A DNA stretch of 64,000 nucleotides, taken from the NCBI RefSeq assembly GCF_032102965.1, contig NZ_CP134880.1, positions 1,302,001 through 1,366,000 of the forward strand, written 5' to 3'. Made by a program: the position numbers and the translations under genes. A model generated the notes under the pieces. That model saw only the letters and a list, made by a program, of their open reading frames with translations. It was not told where the DNA came from and made no database searches. The DNA is from Demequina capsici (GTDB lineage Bacteria; Actinomycetota; Actinomycetes; Actinomycetales; Demequinaceae). Below are positions 8,379-16,601 of the stretch, piece by piece (the first letter of the stretch is position 1; every line of letters begins with the position of its first letter).

Positions 8379-10891
8379 GAGGCGCGCTCCAGGAGTGCGA
8401 CCGGATGGTTGCGCAGCAGCGTCGCGAGCGGCACGGTGCCTCCGTCGAACTCGCCCTTGCCGATCAGGTCGCGCCACCCGCCGTCGGGGAGCTGCACGGT
8501 TGCATCCGCCCAGCCGCCGAGCCGCTCGAGCTCGAGAGCCACGCGGGTGGCGACCGTGATCACCTCGGGCCGGTCGCCGACCGTCCGCGCGTACACCACG
8601 GCGTGTCCCGAGGAGGAGGCGAGCGCCTGGTATCCCGCGGATGCGCCGACGTAGGCGTCGTGGTGATCGCGTCGAGCGCTCAGCGCCCGAGCGGTGACGA
8701 GCAGCTTCTCCTCGCTGACGCTGCGAGGGCGGCCGCCCTTGAGCAGGTGTGCGAGCGCGGCGTCGCGACGCGTGTAGTCCACGGGGCGCCGGTTGTCAGG
8801 GTCGACGAGCGAGGGGCTGACGCACTCGTTGCCCTGGTAGCAGTCCGGGACTCCGGGCATGGTGAGCTGGATCAGCTTCGTGCCGAGGATGGCGGCCCGG
8901 ACTCCCTCCGCTGTGTCGTGATGCCACTGCGCGATGAGCTCCGCGACCTGGTCGTCCCCGTGCGCGGCGCGGGCGAACGTCTGCACGGCGTCCTCGTAGT
9001 CGGCATCGATCGACGTCCACGTCGTGTGGTTCTTCGCCTCGCGCATCGCCTTCGTCAGGTAGCCGGAGAGGCGCTCCCACTCCATCATCCCGGTCTCGTC
9101 GGACGTGCCGACGAGGGTCTGCCACCACAGGTTCTCGACGCGTCCGTCGAGCTGGGCGGGCACTCGGTCCGCGACGGCGGCGTGCAGCTGGCCGACGAGG
9201 GCATCCCAGTCGTCCGGGACCTCGCTGAGCACGCCGAGGCGGGCACGGACGTCCTCGGAGCGCTTGGTGTCGTGGGTGGTGAGGGTGGTCATCGCGTGCG
9301 GGTAGTTGTGCTGCTGGTCCCAGGCCCATGCGTGGAAGCTCGCGGGGGGCAGCGCGAACCTGGACGCGGGTGAGCCCACCTCGCACAGCGGCAGCAGGTG
9401 CGTCCAGCGGTAGTAGGCGGTGTCCTCGACGCCCTTGGCCATGACGGCGCCGCAGGCCTGTTGGAACCGGGTGATCAGCTCGGCGCGGGTGGCGCCCTCG
9501 GTCTGGCCCGCGGATCCGACCTCGCGGCCCTTGAGGAGGTCCACGACCACGTCGAGGGTCTCGTACCGCTCGGGGTCCAGGAGCTCACGGGCCTTGGCGG
9601 CCGCGTGATCGATCGCTTCCAGGGACATCGGCTTGGGTGGTGTACCAGGGACGACGTAGGCGCGGTAGCGGTTGAAGGCGACCAGCATGCGGCGGATGCA
9701 GTCGTACAGCGCGCGCCACGTGTGGTCCCGCAGCCTCACGTCCGAGGTGCAGACCTCGTGCGCGAGGTTGGCGAGGCGATGCACCTCGCTCGAGAGCGAC
9801 TCCTTGACGATCTCGCGCTTCGCGTCCTGGATCAGCGTGGGCAGCGAGCCGAGTGCGTCTCCCGTCAGCCTGTAGAGGGTGCCTGCCAGCGGGGCGGCTC
9901 CAGCGGGATCGCGCATGAGCGCTCCGACTCGCCAGGCGGCGTCGTACCCGGTGGTGCCGGCGGTCTTCCAGGAGGTGGGCAGCTGCTCATCGTCCTCGAG
10001 GATCTTCTCGACGACGATCCATGCGCCGTCGGTGGCTTCGGAGAGCCTCTCGATGTAGCCGGCCGGGTCGGCGAGGCCGTCAGGGTGGTCGATGCGGAGG
10101 CCGTCGAGCGTGCCGTCCTTCACCAGGTCGACGATCACGTGGTGGGTCTGGTCGAAGACGTCGGGGTCCTCGACCCGGACTGCCACGAGCGAGCCGACGT
10201 CGAAGAACCGTCGGTAGTTGAGCTCCTCGTTGCCCACGCGCCAGTAGGCGAGGCGGTAGCTCTGCTCATCGACGAGCGAGGCCATCGGGAGGTTCTCCGT
10301 GCCCTCCTTCACGGGGAACACGTGCTCGTAGTAGCGGAGCACGGGGACCTCGCCTTCGTGCTCGAATCCGGGCACGATCATGCGGTCGAGCTGAAGCTCG
10401 TCGGAGGCGAGGATGGATCCGAGCCGCTGCCCGAGCACGGGCATGAGCACCGGTTCGCCGCTGGACCAGTCGACGTCGAACCAGTGCGCATAGGGAGAGT
10501 CGGGGCCGAGGGCGAGCACGGACCAGAGCGCACGGTTGTGGTAGGCGGGCGTCGGGACGGCCATGTGGTTGGGCACCAGGTCTGCGACAAGTCCGATGCC
10601 ATGCTCGCCGGCCTTCCAGGCGAGCGCTCGCAGCCCTTCCTCGCCGCCGAGCGCCTCGGAGATGCGCGAGTGGTCCACGACGTCGTAGAAGTGCGTGGAC
10701 CCTGGTGCGGCGGTGAGGATGGGGGAGAGGTACAGGTGGGAGACGCCGAGACGCGCGAAGTAGTCGAGCCTCGCTGCGGCGTCCGCGAAGGTGAAATCGG
10801 GGGTCAGCTGCAGTCGGTAGGTCGAGGTCGGGACCTTCGCGTCGACACGGTGTCCCAGCCTCTTCGTGCGTTCATGCGGTCCGTCTGCCAT
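8375..10891 (-). CDS. treY: malto-oligosyltrehalose synthase
   Basis: An 838-aa GH13 intramolecular transglucosidase that turns the reducing-end alpha-1,4 bond of maltooligosaccharides into the alpha,alpha-1,1 bond of trehalose. The barrel begins at STYRLQLTPDFTFADAA (about residue 23). The catalytic motifs are LRIDHPDGLADP (nucleophile Asp), IVVEKILEDDE (Glu) and THDTKRSEDVRARL. The length is somewhat above the usual 720-830. An upstream GGAG on the minus strand, nine bases before the ATG, supports the start. The treX/glgX debranching partner often found with treYZ is not present in the window. Confidence 0.93.
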   Translation of the reverse strand: MADGPHERTKRLGHRVDAKVPTSTYRLQLTPDFTFADAAARLDYFARLGVSHLYLSPILTAAPGSTHFYDVVDHSRISEALGGEEGLRALAWKAGEHGIGLVADLVPNHMAVPTPAYHNRALWSVLALGPDSPYAHWFDVDWSSGEPVLMPVLGQRLGSILASDELQLDRMIVPGFEHEGEVPVLRYYEHVFPVKEGTENLPMASLVDEQSYRLAYWRVGNEELNYRRFFDVGSLVAVRVEDPDVFDQTHHVIVDLVKDGTLDGLRIDHPDGLADPAGYIERLSEATDGAWIVVEKILEDDEQLPTSWKTAGTTGYDAAWRVGALMRDPAGAAPLAGTLYRLTGDALGSLPTLIQDAKREIVKESLSSEVHRLANLAHEVCTSDVRLRDHTWRALYDCIRRMLVAFNRYRAYVVPGTPPKPMSLEAIDHAAAKARELLDPERYETLDVVVDLLKGREVGSAGQTEGATRAELITRFQQACGAVMAKGVEDTAYYRWTHLLPLCEVGSPASRFALPPASFHAWAWDQQHNYPHAMTTLTTHDTKRSEDVRARLGVLSEVPDDWDALVGQLHAAVADRVPAQLDGRVENLWWQTLVGTSDETGMMEWERLSGYLTKAMREAKNHTTWTSIDADYEDAVQTFARAAHGDDQVAELIAQWHHDTAEGVRAAILGTKLIQLTMPGVPDCYQGNECVSPSLVDPDNRRPVDYTRRDAALAHLLKGGRPRSVSEEKLLVTARALSARRDHHDAYVGASAGYQALASSSGHAVVYARTVGDRPEVITVATRVALELERLGGWADATVQLPDGGWRDLIGKGEFDGGTVPLATLLRNHPVALLERAS

Positions 10892-10991
10892 GGAGTGAGC
10901 TCCGATCGTCAGTGTCCTCTTCTCATGATGTCAGACGCTGGTCACGGGAGTGTTAATTCCCTCCAAAGGCGAGGCAAAGGGTCGGCCTGTG

Positions 10992-11438
10992 TCAGGCGTC
11001 GACGGCCTCGTGGGCCGTGACCTCCACGTTCACCTCGATGTTGCCTCGCACCGCGTTCGAGTAGGGGCACATCTGGTCGGCCTTGTCCGCGATCGCCTGT
11101 GCGGTCGCCTGGTCGATGCCGTACGCGTCGACCTTGAGCGTCACGGTGAGAGCGAACTCGTGCAACGACACCGGGCCGATGCCGACCTTCGCGGTGACGG
11201 ACGAGCCCTCGATGCGGACCTTCATGGACTTCGCCGCGCCCTGGAAGGCGGAGTTGTAGCAGGCCGAGTATCCCGAGGCGAACAGGAGCTCGGGGTTGGC
11301 CTTCCTGGGTGTCGTGATGGGGTTGGGGGTCACGAGGTCCATGTCGATGAGGCCGTCCGCTGACGCGACGTGACCGTTGCGGCCGTCCCCGGTGGCGGTG
11401 GCGGTGGCGGTGTAGAAGACCTTGGGCTTGGCGGTCAT
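10992..11438 (-). CDS. ohr: organic hydroperoxide resistance protein, Ohr/OsmC family
   Basis: A 148-aa cytosolic thiol peroxidase that reduces organic and fatty-acid hydroperoxides with lipoylated partners. Both catalytic cysteines are present: Cys60 in FASGYSACYNSAF and Cys124 in DQMCPYSNAVRGN. The start at 11438 follows a strong GAAGGAG Shine-Dalgarno sequence. A longer frame adds 13 residues with no similarity. The gene is divergent from a TetR-family regulator gene, and a palindrome lies between them. Ohr is more usually controlled by a MarR-type OhrR, so control by this TetR protein is an inference from position. Confidence 0.93.
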   Translation of the reverse strand: MTAKPKVFYTATATATGDGRNGHVASADGLIDMDLVTPNPITTPRKANPELLFASGYSACYNSAFQGAAKSMKVRIEGSSVTAKVGIGPVSLHEFALTVTLKVDAYGIDQATAQAIADKADQMCPYSNAVRGNIEVNVEVTAHEAVDA

Positions 11439-11509
11439 GCATGCTCCTTCGGTTCGATGCTGGTCACGGGTGCGCACCTGTGGCGTGACCCGGTGTTGTC
11501 GTCACACAA

Positions 11510-11533
11510 TGTAGACGAACTAGTATGTCTACA
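11510..11533. promoter_or_regulatory. 24-bp palindromic operator between ohr and the tetR gene
   Basis: TGTAGAC (11510-11516) and GTCTACA (11527-11533) are perfect inverted arms centred on the palindrome ACTAGT (11519-11524). In all, 20 of 24 positions are symmetric. The site lies 71 bases before the ohr start and 61 before the tetR start, as expected for a TetR operator controlling both genes. Confidence 0.7.
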
Positions 11534-11594
11534 ACGACACGCGACAGAATGTTCCCGTGTGCGCCACGGCAGGGCGACGGAGGAAGGGGTGGTC

Positions 11595-12173
11595 ATGGCG
11601 ACGAGCGAGGCATCACGGCGCGGCGCGGCGGTGCGCGAGCGGATCCTGGGCGCGGCCACGACCCTCTTCCGTGAGCAGGGGATCCGCGCGGTGAGCGCGG
11701 ACCGGATCCTCGCCGACGCCGGTGTGGCCAAGGTGACCTTCTATCGCCATTTCCCGACGAAGGACGATCTGGTGGTCGCGTACCTCGAGGAGGAGCTCGA
11801 GTCCGCGCGCGCGGTGGTCGCCAGCGCCGAGGGCCTTCCCCGCGAGTGGCGGACGCAGGCCTTCGTCAAGGCCATGGGCGAGCAGATGTGCCTTCCAGGG
11901 TTCCGCGGCTGTCCCTTCATCAACGCGGCCGCCGAGTATCCGGACGCCTCGCATCCAGTACGGGCTGTCGTCACGAGGTTCCGTGCGTGGCTGATCGGGG
12001 AGATCGCGGTGCAGCTCGCCGGACTCGGCGTCGAGGACTCGGGCGCGCGTGCCGCCGAGATCATGATGGTGCGGGACGGCGCGATGGTCGCGGGCTATCT
12101 GACCGGCGATCCCGACGGCGTCACGGCTGCTCTCCAGCGGGCGGTCGGCGCGATCGTCGCGCGCGCCGTGTGA
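11595..12173 (+). CDS. TetR family transcriptional regulator
   Basis: A 192-aa repressor-type regulator. The N-terminal helix-turn-helix (about residues 14-60) reads RERILGAATTLFREQGIRAV and then GVAKVTFYRHFPTKDDLV. The C-terminal ligand domain contains the subfamily motif RGCPFINAAAEYPD, with Cys99 and Cys106 spaced as CLPGFRGC. The ATG at 11595 has GGAAGG seven bases upstream; a GTG two codons earlier is also possible. It likely binds the palindrome it shares with ohr and represses both itself and ohr. Whether the two cysteines sense oxidants is speculation, since GCPF is conserved in the subfamily for other reasons. Confidence 0.88.
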   Translation: MATSEASRRGAAVRERILGAATTLFREQGIRAVSADRILADAGVAKVTFYRHFPTKDDLVVAYLEEELESARAVVASAEGLPREWRTQAFVKAMGEQMCLPGFRGCPFINAAAEYPDASHPVRAVVTRFRAWLIGEIAVQLAGLGVEDSGARAAEIMMVRDGAMVAGYLTGDPDGVTAALQRAVGAIVARAV

Positions 12174-12314
12174 CGCCGACGAGCTCGTTGGCGGAGCCGT
12201 CCGACTGGGACCTCCTGCCCATGCGCGGCTGACCCGACGAGGTCGATGCTCGGTGAGAGTCGGTCGTATGCCGGGGGCGCGGGACCGAGGTCCCAGCGAT
12301 GGCCTCCTGGCGTT

Positions 12315-12326
12315 TGAAACGATTCA
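12315..12326. promoter_or_regulatory. LacI-family-like operator upstream of fucO
   Basis: TGAAACGATTCA is a near-perfect palindrome around a central CG, 61 bases before the fucO start, with one mismatched pair. Operators of LacI/GalR regulators commonly look like this. No LacI gene is present in the window. Confidence 0.5.
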
Positions 12327-12387
12327 TTGAGCGGGCATGCCCCGCGTCAACACGTGGGCCGGCACGGCCCCTGACTGGAGGTGCAAC

Positions 12388-13542
12388 GTGGCACAGCGCA
12401 TGATCTGGAACCAGACGGCGTACTTCGGCGCCGGCGCGATCTCGGTGATCCCCGACGAGATCGCAGGACGCGGGTTCACCAAGGCATTCGTGGTCTCGGA
12501 CAAGGTGCTCGTCGACACCGGCGTGACCGGCAAGGTCACCGGGCTGCTCGATGAGTCGGGCATCGCCTTCGAGCTCTACAGCGACGTCGTGCCCAACCCG
12601 CCCATCGAGAACGTGCTCGCTGGAGTGGAGGCGTTCAAGGCCTCCGGAGCGGACGTGCTCATCGGCATCGGTGGCGGGTCGCCGCAGGACACCTGCAAGG
12701 CGATCGGCATCATCGTCGCCAACCCCGAGTTCTCCGACGTCCGTTCGCTCGAGGGCGTGGCCCCCACCAAGAACCCGTCGGTGCCGATCATCGCGGTCCC
12801 CACCACGGCAGGCACCGCGTCCGAGACGACCATCAACTACGTGATCACCGATGTGCAGAACCGACGCAAGTTCGTGTGCGTCGACCCCCACGACATCCCG
12901 GTGCTCGCCGTGGTCGACTCGGAGATGATGGCCAGCGCGCCCCGCAGCCTCAAGGTGGCCACGGGCCTCGACGCGCTCACCCACGCCATCGAGGGATACA
13001 TCACCGCCGGCGCATGGGAGCTGTCCGACCTGTTCCACCTCAAGGCCATCCAGGTGATCGCGAGCGCCCTCAAGGATGCCGCCGACGGCGATGAGGCCGC
13101 GATGGAGCGGATGGCGTTGGCTCAGTACATCGCCGGCATGGGCTACTCGAACGTCGGCCTGGGCCTCGTCCACGCGATGGCCCACCCCCTCGGAGCATTC
13201 TTCGAGGCGCCCCACGGCGTCGCCAACGGCATCCTTCTCGCGCCCGTCATGGCGTTCAACGCCGACGCGTCGGGGGAGAAGTACCGTGACATCGCCGAGG
13301 CGTTCGGCGTGGAGGGCGCCATGACCATGCCGCTCGACGAGGCCCGCAAGGCCGCTGTGGACGCCGTGGCGCGGCTGACGGTGGACCTGGGGAACCCGAC
13401 CACCATCACTGCCGTAGGCGCCTCGCCCGAGGATGTCCAGCCGTTGGCGGAGGCCGCGTTCGCGGACGTCTGCGCCGGAGGCAACCCGCGTCAGGCCTCA
13501 GTCGACCAGATCGCTGAGCTGTACGCAGCTCTGCTCGGCTGA
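12388..13542 (+). CDS. fucO: lactaldehyde reductase / iron-containing alcohol dehydrogenase
   Basis: A 384-aa group III (Fe2+-dependent) alcohol dehydrogenase very similar in text to E. coli FucO, the NADH-dependent lactaldehyde:propanediol oxidoreductase. The nucleotide-binding motif GIGGGSPQDTCKAIGI is at about residues 95-110, and the family signature VPTTAGTASETTINYVITD follows. Metal ligands are expected at the Asp of HDIPVLAVVDSEMM, the His in GLDALTHAIEGYIT and two His in LVHAMAHPLGAFFEAPHG. The GTG at 12388 sits eight bases after GGAGGT and aligns with the FucO N-terminus. No fucose or rhamnose catabolic genes are nearby, so the physiological aldehyde is uncertain. Confidence 0.88.
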   Translation: MAQRMIWNQTAYFGAGAISVIPDEIAGRGFTKAFVVSDKVLVDTGVTGKVTGLLDESGIAFELYSDVVPNPPIENVLAGVEAFKASGADVLIGIGGGSPQDTCKAIGIIVANPEFSDVRSLEGVAPTKNPSVPIIAVPTTAGTASETTINYVITDVQNRRKFVCVDPHDIPVLAVVDSEMMASAPRSLKVATGLDALTHAIEGYITAGAWELSDLFHLKAIQVIASALKDAADGDEAAMERMALAQYIAGMGYSNVGLGLVHAMAHPLGAFFEAPHGVANGILLAPVMAFNADASGEKYRDIAEAFGVEGAMTMPLDEARKAAVDAVARLTVDLGNPTTITAVGASPEDVQPLAEAAFADVCAGGNPRQASVDQIAELYAALLG

Positions 13543-13557
13543 ATCGCCGCGCCGTCT

Positions 13558-13590
13558 CGACGGCCGACCCGTCACGAGGGTCGGCCGTCG
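13558..13590 (+). terminator. terminator after fucO
   Basis: CGACGGCCGACCC (13558-13570) and GGGTCGGCCGTCG (13578-13590) pair perfectly over 13 bp with a 7-base loop. Only a short, non-uniform T stretch follows. Confidence 0.7.
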
Positions 13591-13658
13591 AGCCGTTCCT
13601 GGAGGTGCCCGGCAGCCGCCGAGGGAATGGGAGGTGCAGAAGCGCCGTTGCGACACAC

Positions 13659-14246
13659 GTGGACTCCTGGGACATCCGAGACTGGCGGCGACGCACCTTC
13701 GCCCTCTATGACCATGTGCGATCGCTCGGCTCCGCGCTGGAGGCGCATGCGGCGTGGGTCGAGGGCCGGGACCTGCTGCTCTCCACGCACCCCGCCTCCC
13801 CGGTCGCTCCGGACCTGCGCTCGGGCTTCCGCGCGCGGATCGCGCAGTACGACTCGCAGCTGCGGTACGTGGTGCCGGTCGAGCACGCCGATCCCGTCCG
13901 ATGGGAGGTTCAGACCGCATCCGACGGCGTGGTGCCGTTCTCACGGATCGGGAGGGTGGAGCTGGCCGGCCTCGGATCGCTCGACGTGTGGTGGCTCGAG
14001 AGCTATGGGGGTGGCGTGTTCGTCCCGTTGCGAGACGCATCGCCAGACACCTATGGGGGCGGCCGCTACGTCCTCGACACAGTCAAAGGGGCCGACCTCG
14101 GAGGGACGTCTCCTGAGCTGGTGATCGACCTGAACTTCGCCTATCAACCGTCCTGCGCGTACTCGAGCGACTGGGTGTGCCCGCTTCCAGGGACAGGCAA
14201 CACCCTGGCGGCACCCGTGTCGGTGGGCGAGCTGGTCCAGATGTGA
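13659..14246 (+). CDS. DUF1684 family protein
   Basis: A 195-aa soluble protein of the DUF1684 family, whose function is unknown. The opening SWDIRDWRRRTFALYDHVRS, the segment EGRDLLLSTHPASPV and the late GGGRYVLDTVKGAD with VIDLNFAYQPSCAYSSDWVCPLPG are typical of the family. The C-terminal PSCAYS/CPLP pattern suggests a conserved cysteine pair. The start is uncertain: GTG 13659 gives the family-like N-terminus but lacks a good ribosome site, while GTG 13605 directly abuts GGAG. It lies after the fucO terminator and converges on ptsI, so it is probably a single-gene transcript. Confidence 0.72.
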   Translation: MDSWDIRDWRRRTFALYDHVRSLGSALEAHAAWVEGRDLLLSTHPASPVAPDLRSGFRARIAQYDSQLRYVVPVEHADPVRWEVQTASDGVVPFSRIGRVELAGLGSLDVWWLESYGGGVFVPLRDASPDTYGGGRYVLDTVKGADLGGTSPELVIDLNFAYQPSCAYSSDWVCPLPGTGNTLAAPVSVGELVQM

Positions 14247-14265
14247 CCCCGAGGGGACGCGCGAT

Positions 14266-14303
14266 CGCCGCGCCGGGCAGGCTGGAGAGGGCCCGGCGCG
14301 GCG
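14266..14303. terminator. bidirectional terminator between the DUF1684 gene and ptsI
   Basis: CGCCGCGCCGGGC (14266-14278) and GCCCGGCGCGGCG (14291-14303) form a perfect 13-bp stem with a 12-base loop between two convergent genes. Confidence 0.65.
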
Positions 14304-14309
14304 ACCGTC

Positions 14310-15992
14310 TCAGAGCCCGAGCGCCTCGCGCGCGTCCGGGTTGATCTTGGACAGGGCGGCGCTGCGAGCCGCCGCGGCCTCGTCCTGCGCGAGCGCAGCC
14401 ATCGCGATCTCCTCGCACTCCGCACGGGTGTGGGTCCGCACGGCGTAGCGGACCGCGGCCATCGCGCCGGGGGACATGGAGAGCGACGTGATCCCGAGGC
14501 CGACGAGCACGAGCGCCATCAGGGGGTCGGACGCCGACTCGCCGCACACGCCCACTGGCTTGCCGAGACGACGACCTGCCTGCGCGGTGGAGCGGACGAG
14601 CTCGAGCACCGCCGGCTGCCACGGGTCGAGCAGATCCGCGAGTTCGCCCCGCAGGCGATCCGTGGCCATCGTGTACTGTGCCAGGTCGTTCGTGCCCAGC
14701 GATACGAAGTCGACCTCGCGCAGGATCGCCTCGGCGCGCAGCGCGGCCGAAGGGACCTCGACCATCACGCCGACGGTGCCGATGCCTGCCGCTCGTGCGC
14801 GCGCGGCGAAGTCACGAGCCTCGGCGGGCGTGGCGATCATGGGCGCCATGGCCCACATCGAGTCGTCGGTCACGGCGCCCAGAGCGGCGAGCTGGGTGTC
14901 GATGAGCTCGGGGAGGATCCTCGTGAGGCGGAACCCGCGCACGCCGAGTGCAGGGTTGTCCTCGTCGGGCTGCGTCGCGAACGCGAGCGGCTTGTCGGCA
15001 CCCGCGTCGATGGTGCGGACCACCAGCTTGCGGCCGCCGAGCGCCTCGACGGCCTGCCGGTAGGTCGTGGCCTGGGCCTCTGCGGTCGGCGCCTCGGCAG
15101 CATCGAGGAACAGGACCTCGGTGCGGAACAGGCCGACCCCCTCGGCATGGGCCTCGACGGCGCGCACCGCGTCGGCCGGGGTGCCGATGTTGGCCAGCAG
15201 CTGGACCTTGTGGCCGTCGCGTGTCGCGCCGGGATCGGTGTCACCGGCCAGAGCGGCGGCGCGCTCCTCGCGTGCGGCGATGGCTGCCTTGAGCCCGTCC
15301 GACGGGGCCACGGTGACGGTGCCGTCGGCGGCGTCCAGTGCCACCTCGGTGCCTGCCGCGACGGTGAGGATGCCCTCGACCCGTACCAGGCATGGGATGC
15401 CCAGCTGGCCGGCGATGATCGCGGTGTGGCCGGTGGGGCCGCCCAGCTCGGTGACGATGCCCGCCACCAGGTCCAGGTCCAGCGCGGCGGTGTCGGCAGG
15501 GGACAGGTCCGCTGCTGCGACGACCGAGCGTTCCGAGAGGGACAGCCCGGGTTCCGCCGCGCCCAGCAGACGCGCGACCACGCGGTCGCGGACCGAGTTG
15601 AGGTCGGTCACTCGCTCGGCGAGGTATCCGCCTGCGGCCTCGAACATCGCGGCGAAGGTCTCGACCGCCTTGGTCACCGCGGTCGCGGGCCCGGTGCCGG
15701 ACTCGACGCGCTTGACGACGTCGGCGTGAAGAGCGGCGTCGCCCGCCATCAGGGCGGTCGCCTGCAGCACCTCGGCGAGATTGCCGGTGGCGGCGTCGGC
15801 ACGCGCCTGGAGCGAGGCTGTGACAGCGGTGAAGGCGTCCGTGACCTGCTGGACAGCGGTGGCCACGTCCACCGGAGCGGGTTCGTCCGCAGGCGCCACC
15901 GGAGCCGGGTGCATGAAGGCGATCGGTGCGACGGCGCAGCTGCGGCCCACGCCGATGCCGCGCAGGGTCACCACGCCGGCGTCGACGCTCAT
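14310..15992 (-). CDS. ptsI: PTS enzyme I (PEP-protein phosphotransferase)
   Basis: A 560-aa cytosolic enzyme that takes phosphate from phosphoenolpyruvate and passes it to HPr. The N-terminal swivelling domain carries the phospho-histidine at about residue 189 in GGPTGHTAIIAG. The C-terminal PEP-binding barrel shows FRTEVLFLD, NPALGVRGFRL and the catalytic-cysteine region PVGVCGESASDP. The ATG at 15992 overlaps the HPr stop as ATGA, and the protein begins with the normal EI text TLRGIGVGRS. It is co-transcribed with ptsH behind a RAT/terminator leader, so it is likely expressed only when the antiterminator is active. Confidence 0.95.
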   Translation of the reverse strand: MSVDAGVVTLRGIGVGRSCAVAPIAFMHPAPVAPADEPAPVDVATAVQQVTDAFTAVTASLQARADAATGNLAEVLQATALMAGDAALHADVVKRVESGTGPATAVTKAVETFAAMFEAAGGYLAERVTDLNSVRDRVVARLLGAAEPGLSLSERSVVAAADLSPADTAALDLDLVAGIVTELGGPTGHTAIIAGQLGIPCLVRVEGILTVAAGTEVALDAADGTVTVAPSDGLKAAIAAREERAAALAGDTDPGATRDGHKVQLLANIGTPADAVRAVEAHAEGVGLFRTEVLFLDAAEAPTAEAQATTYRQAVEALGGRKLVVRTIDAGADKPLAFATQPDEDNPALGVRGFRLTRILPELIDTQLAALGAVTDDSMWAMAPMIATPAEARDFAARARAAGIGTVGVMVEVPSAALRAEAILREVDFVSLGTNDLAQYTMATDRLRGELADLLDPWQPAVLELVRSTAQAGRRLGKPVGVCGESASDPLMALVLVGLGITSLSMSPGAMAAVRYAVRTHTRAECEEIAMAALAQDEAAAARSAALSKINPDAREALGL

Positions 15993-16261
15993 GCGGGCAC
16001 CGAGTCCAGGTCGCTCTCGAGCAGCTCGACAAGCTGGTCCAGGATCGCATCGGCGCCTTCGTCTCCGACGAGCGTGACGGCATCGCCGTGCGCGAGCCCG
16101 AGGCCCATGATCATGAGGATGCTCGAGGCGTCGATAGGTGCCTCGCCGTCTCTCGCGATGGTGATGCTGTGACCGGAGGCTCCGGCGGTCTTGGCGAACA
16201 GCGCGGCGGGGCGTGCGTGCAGACCCGTCGGGTTCGCGATGGTGGTGGTGCGCTGCGGCAT
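15989..16261 (-). CDS. ptsH: phosphocarrier protein HPr
   Basis: A 90-aa phosphocarrier between EI and the EII permease. The active-site His15 is in NPTGLHARPAALF, and the helix-2 region reads DASSILMIMGLGLAHGD with Ser46/Ser47 near the classic regulatory serine. No HPr kinase gene is present here, so serine phosphorylation cannot be assumed. The ATG at 16261 is preceded on the minus strand by AAAGGG at a 7-base spacing. It is the first gene of a ptsH-ptsI operon whose 5' leader contains a RAT element and an intrinsic terminator. Confidence 0.95.
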   Translation of the reverse strand: MPQRTTTIANPTGLHARPAALFAKTAGASGHSITIARDGEAPIDASSILMIMGLGLAHGDAVTLVGDEGADAILDQLVELLESDLDSVPA

Positions 16262-16313
16262 TTCGTGCCCTTTCTCGAGCTCCGTTGCTGGAGGCGGACG
16301 GTGCTGGGGCAAC

Positions 16314-16355
16314 AAAAAAGACCTGGCGCGGCAGGTCTGCCGCTGTCCAGGTCTT
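16314..16355 (-). terminator. leader terminator upstream of ptsH (attenuator)
   Basis: Read on the minus strand, AAGACCTGG and CCAGGTCTT form the outer 9-bp stem and GCGGCAG/CTGCCGC the inner 7-bp stem. A run of six T follows. The hairpin lies 52 bases before the ptsH start, so it would stop transcription before the genes. Its 5' arm overlaps the RAT element. Confidence 0.88.
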
Positions 16356-16378
16356 GCCCGATGCTCCGGTCACAATCC
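16350..16378 (-). promoter_or_regulatory. RAT antiterminator site in the ptsHI leader
   Basis: The 29-base minus-strand element begins GGATTGTGAC and ends GGCAAGACC, matching the ribonucleic antiterminator targets of SacY, LicT and BglG in length and in both conserved ends. CCG/CGG form the apical stem. Its last six bases are also the first bases of the terminator stem, so the two folds exclude each other. Confidence 0.88.
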
Positions 16379-16391
16379 GTCAGTGCCGGGA

Positions 16392-16421
16392 ACGCTACCT
16401 CCGTGTGGTCCCGGTTTGCAA
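16392..16421 (-). promoter_or_regulatory. candidate ptsHI promoter
   Basis: On the minus strand TTGCAA (16421-16416) is followed after 18 bases by TAGCGT (16397-16392). Transcription would start just before the RAT element, which places the whole antitermination leader in the mRNA. Confidence 0.55.
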
Positions 16422-16509
16422 GTCGCGCTGCCGAAGACGTGCGGGTCTCGCGCGCGCGAGAGACGCTGAACCGGTTCGTCGGCCCGGCATCAGGCGCGAC
16501 AAGTTCCAC

Positions 16510-16538
16510 TTGCGTCGGGTGATCCGGAGTGTTAGGTT
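16510..16538 (+). promoter_or_regulatory. candidate promoter of the beta-glucoside PTS operon
   Basis: TTGCGT (16510-16515), a 17-base spacer and TAGGTT (16533-16538) fit a sigma-70-type promoter. The start point would be about 30 bases before the RAT element. Confidence 0.55.
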
Positions 16539-16575
16539 CCCTGCAATCGCGGAATGGCCCGCGATCGAACACACG

Positions 16576-16601
16576 GGATTGTTACTTTCCAAGGCAAGAC
16601 C
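16576..16601 (+). promoter_or_regulatory. RAT antiterminator site in the PTS permease leader
   Basis: The element starts GGATTGTTAC and ends GGCAAGACC, identical at both ends to classic RAT sequences. Its apical part is three bases shorter than usual: CTT/AAG stem with a UCC loop. The 3' end is shared with the terminator stem beginning at 16596. Confidence 0.9.

Noticed and set aside
8379..8477. Longer N-terminus for treZ
   Set aside because: The added 33 residues are basic and unlike the family, and the ATG at 8378 overlaps the treY stop and matches the TreZ N-terminus.
10940..10965. GGGAGTGTTAATTCCC as an operator between treY and ohr
   Set aside because: Only the outer four bases on each side are symmetric; the signal is too weak to call.
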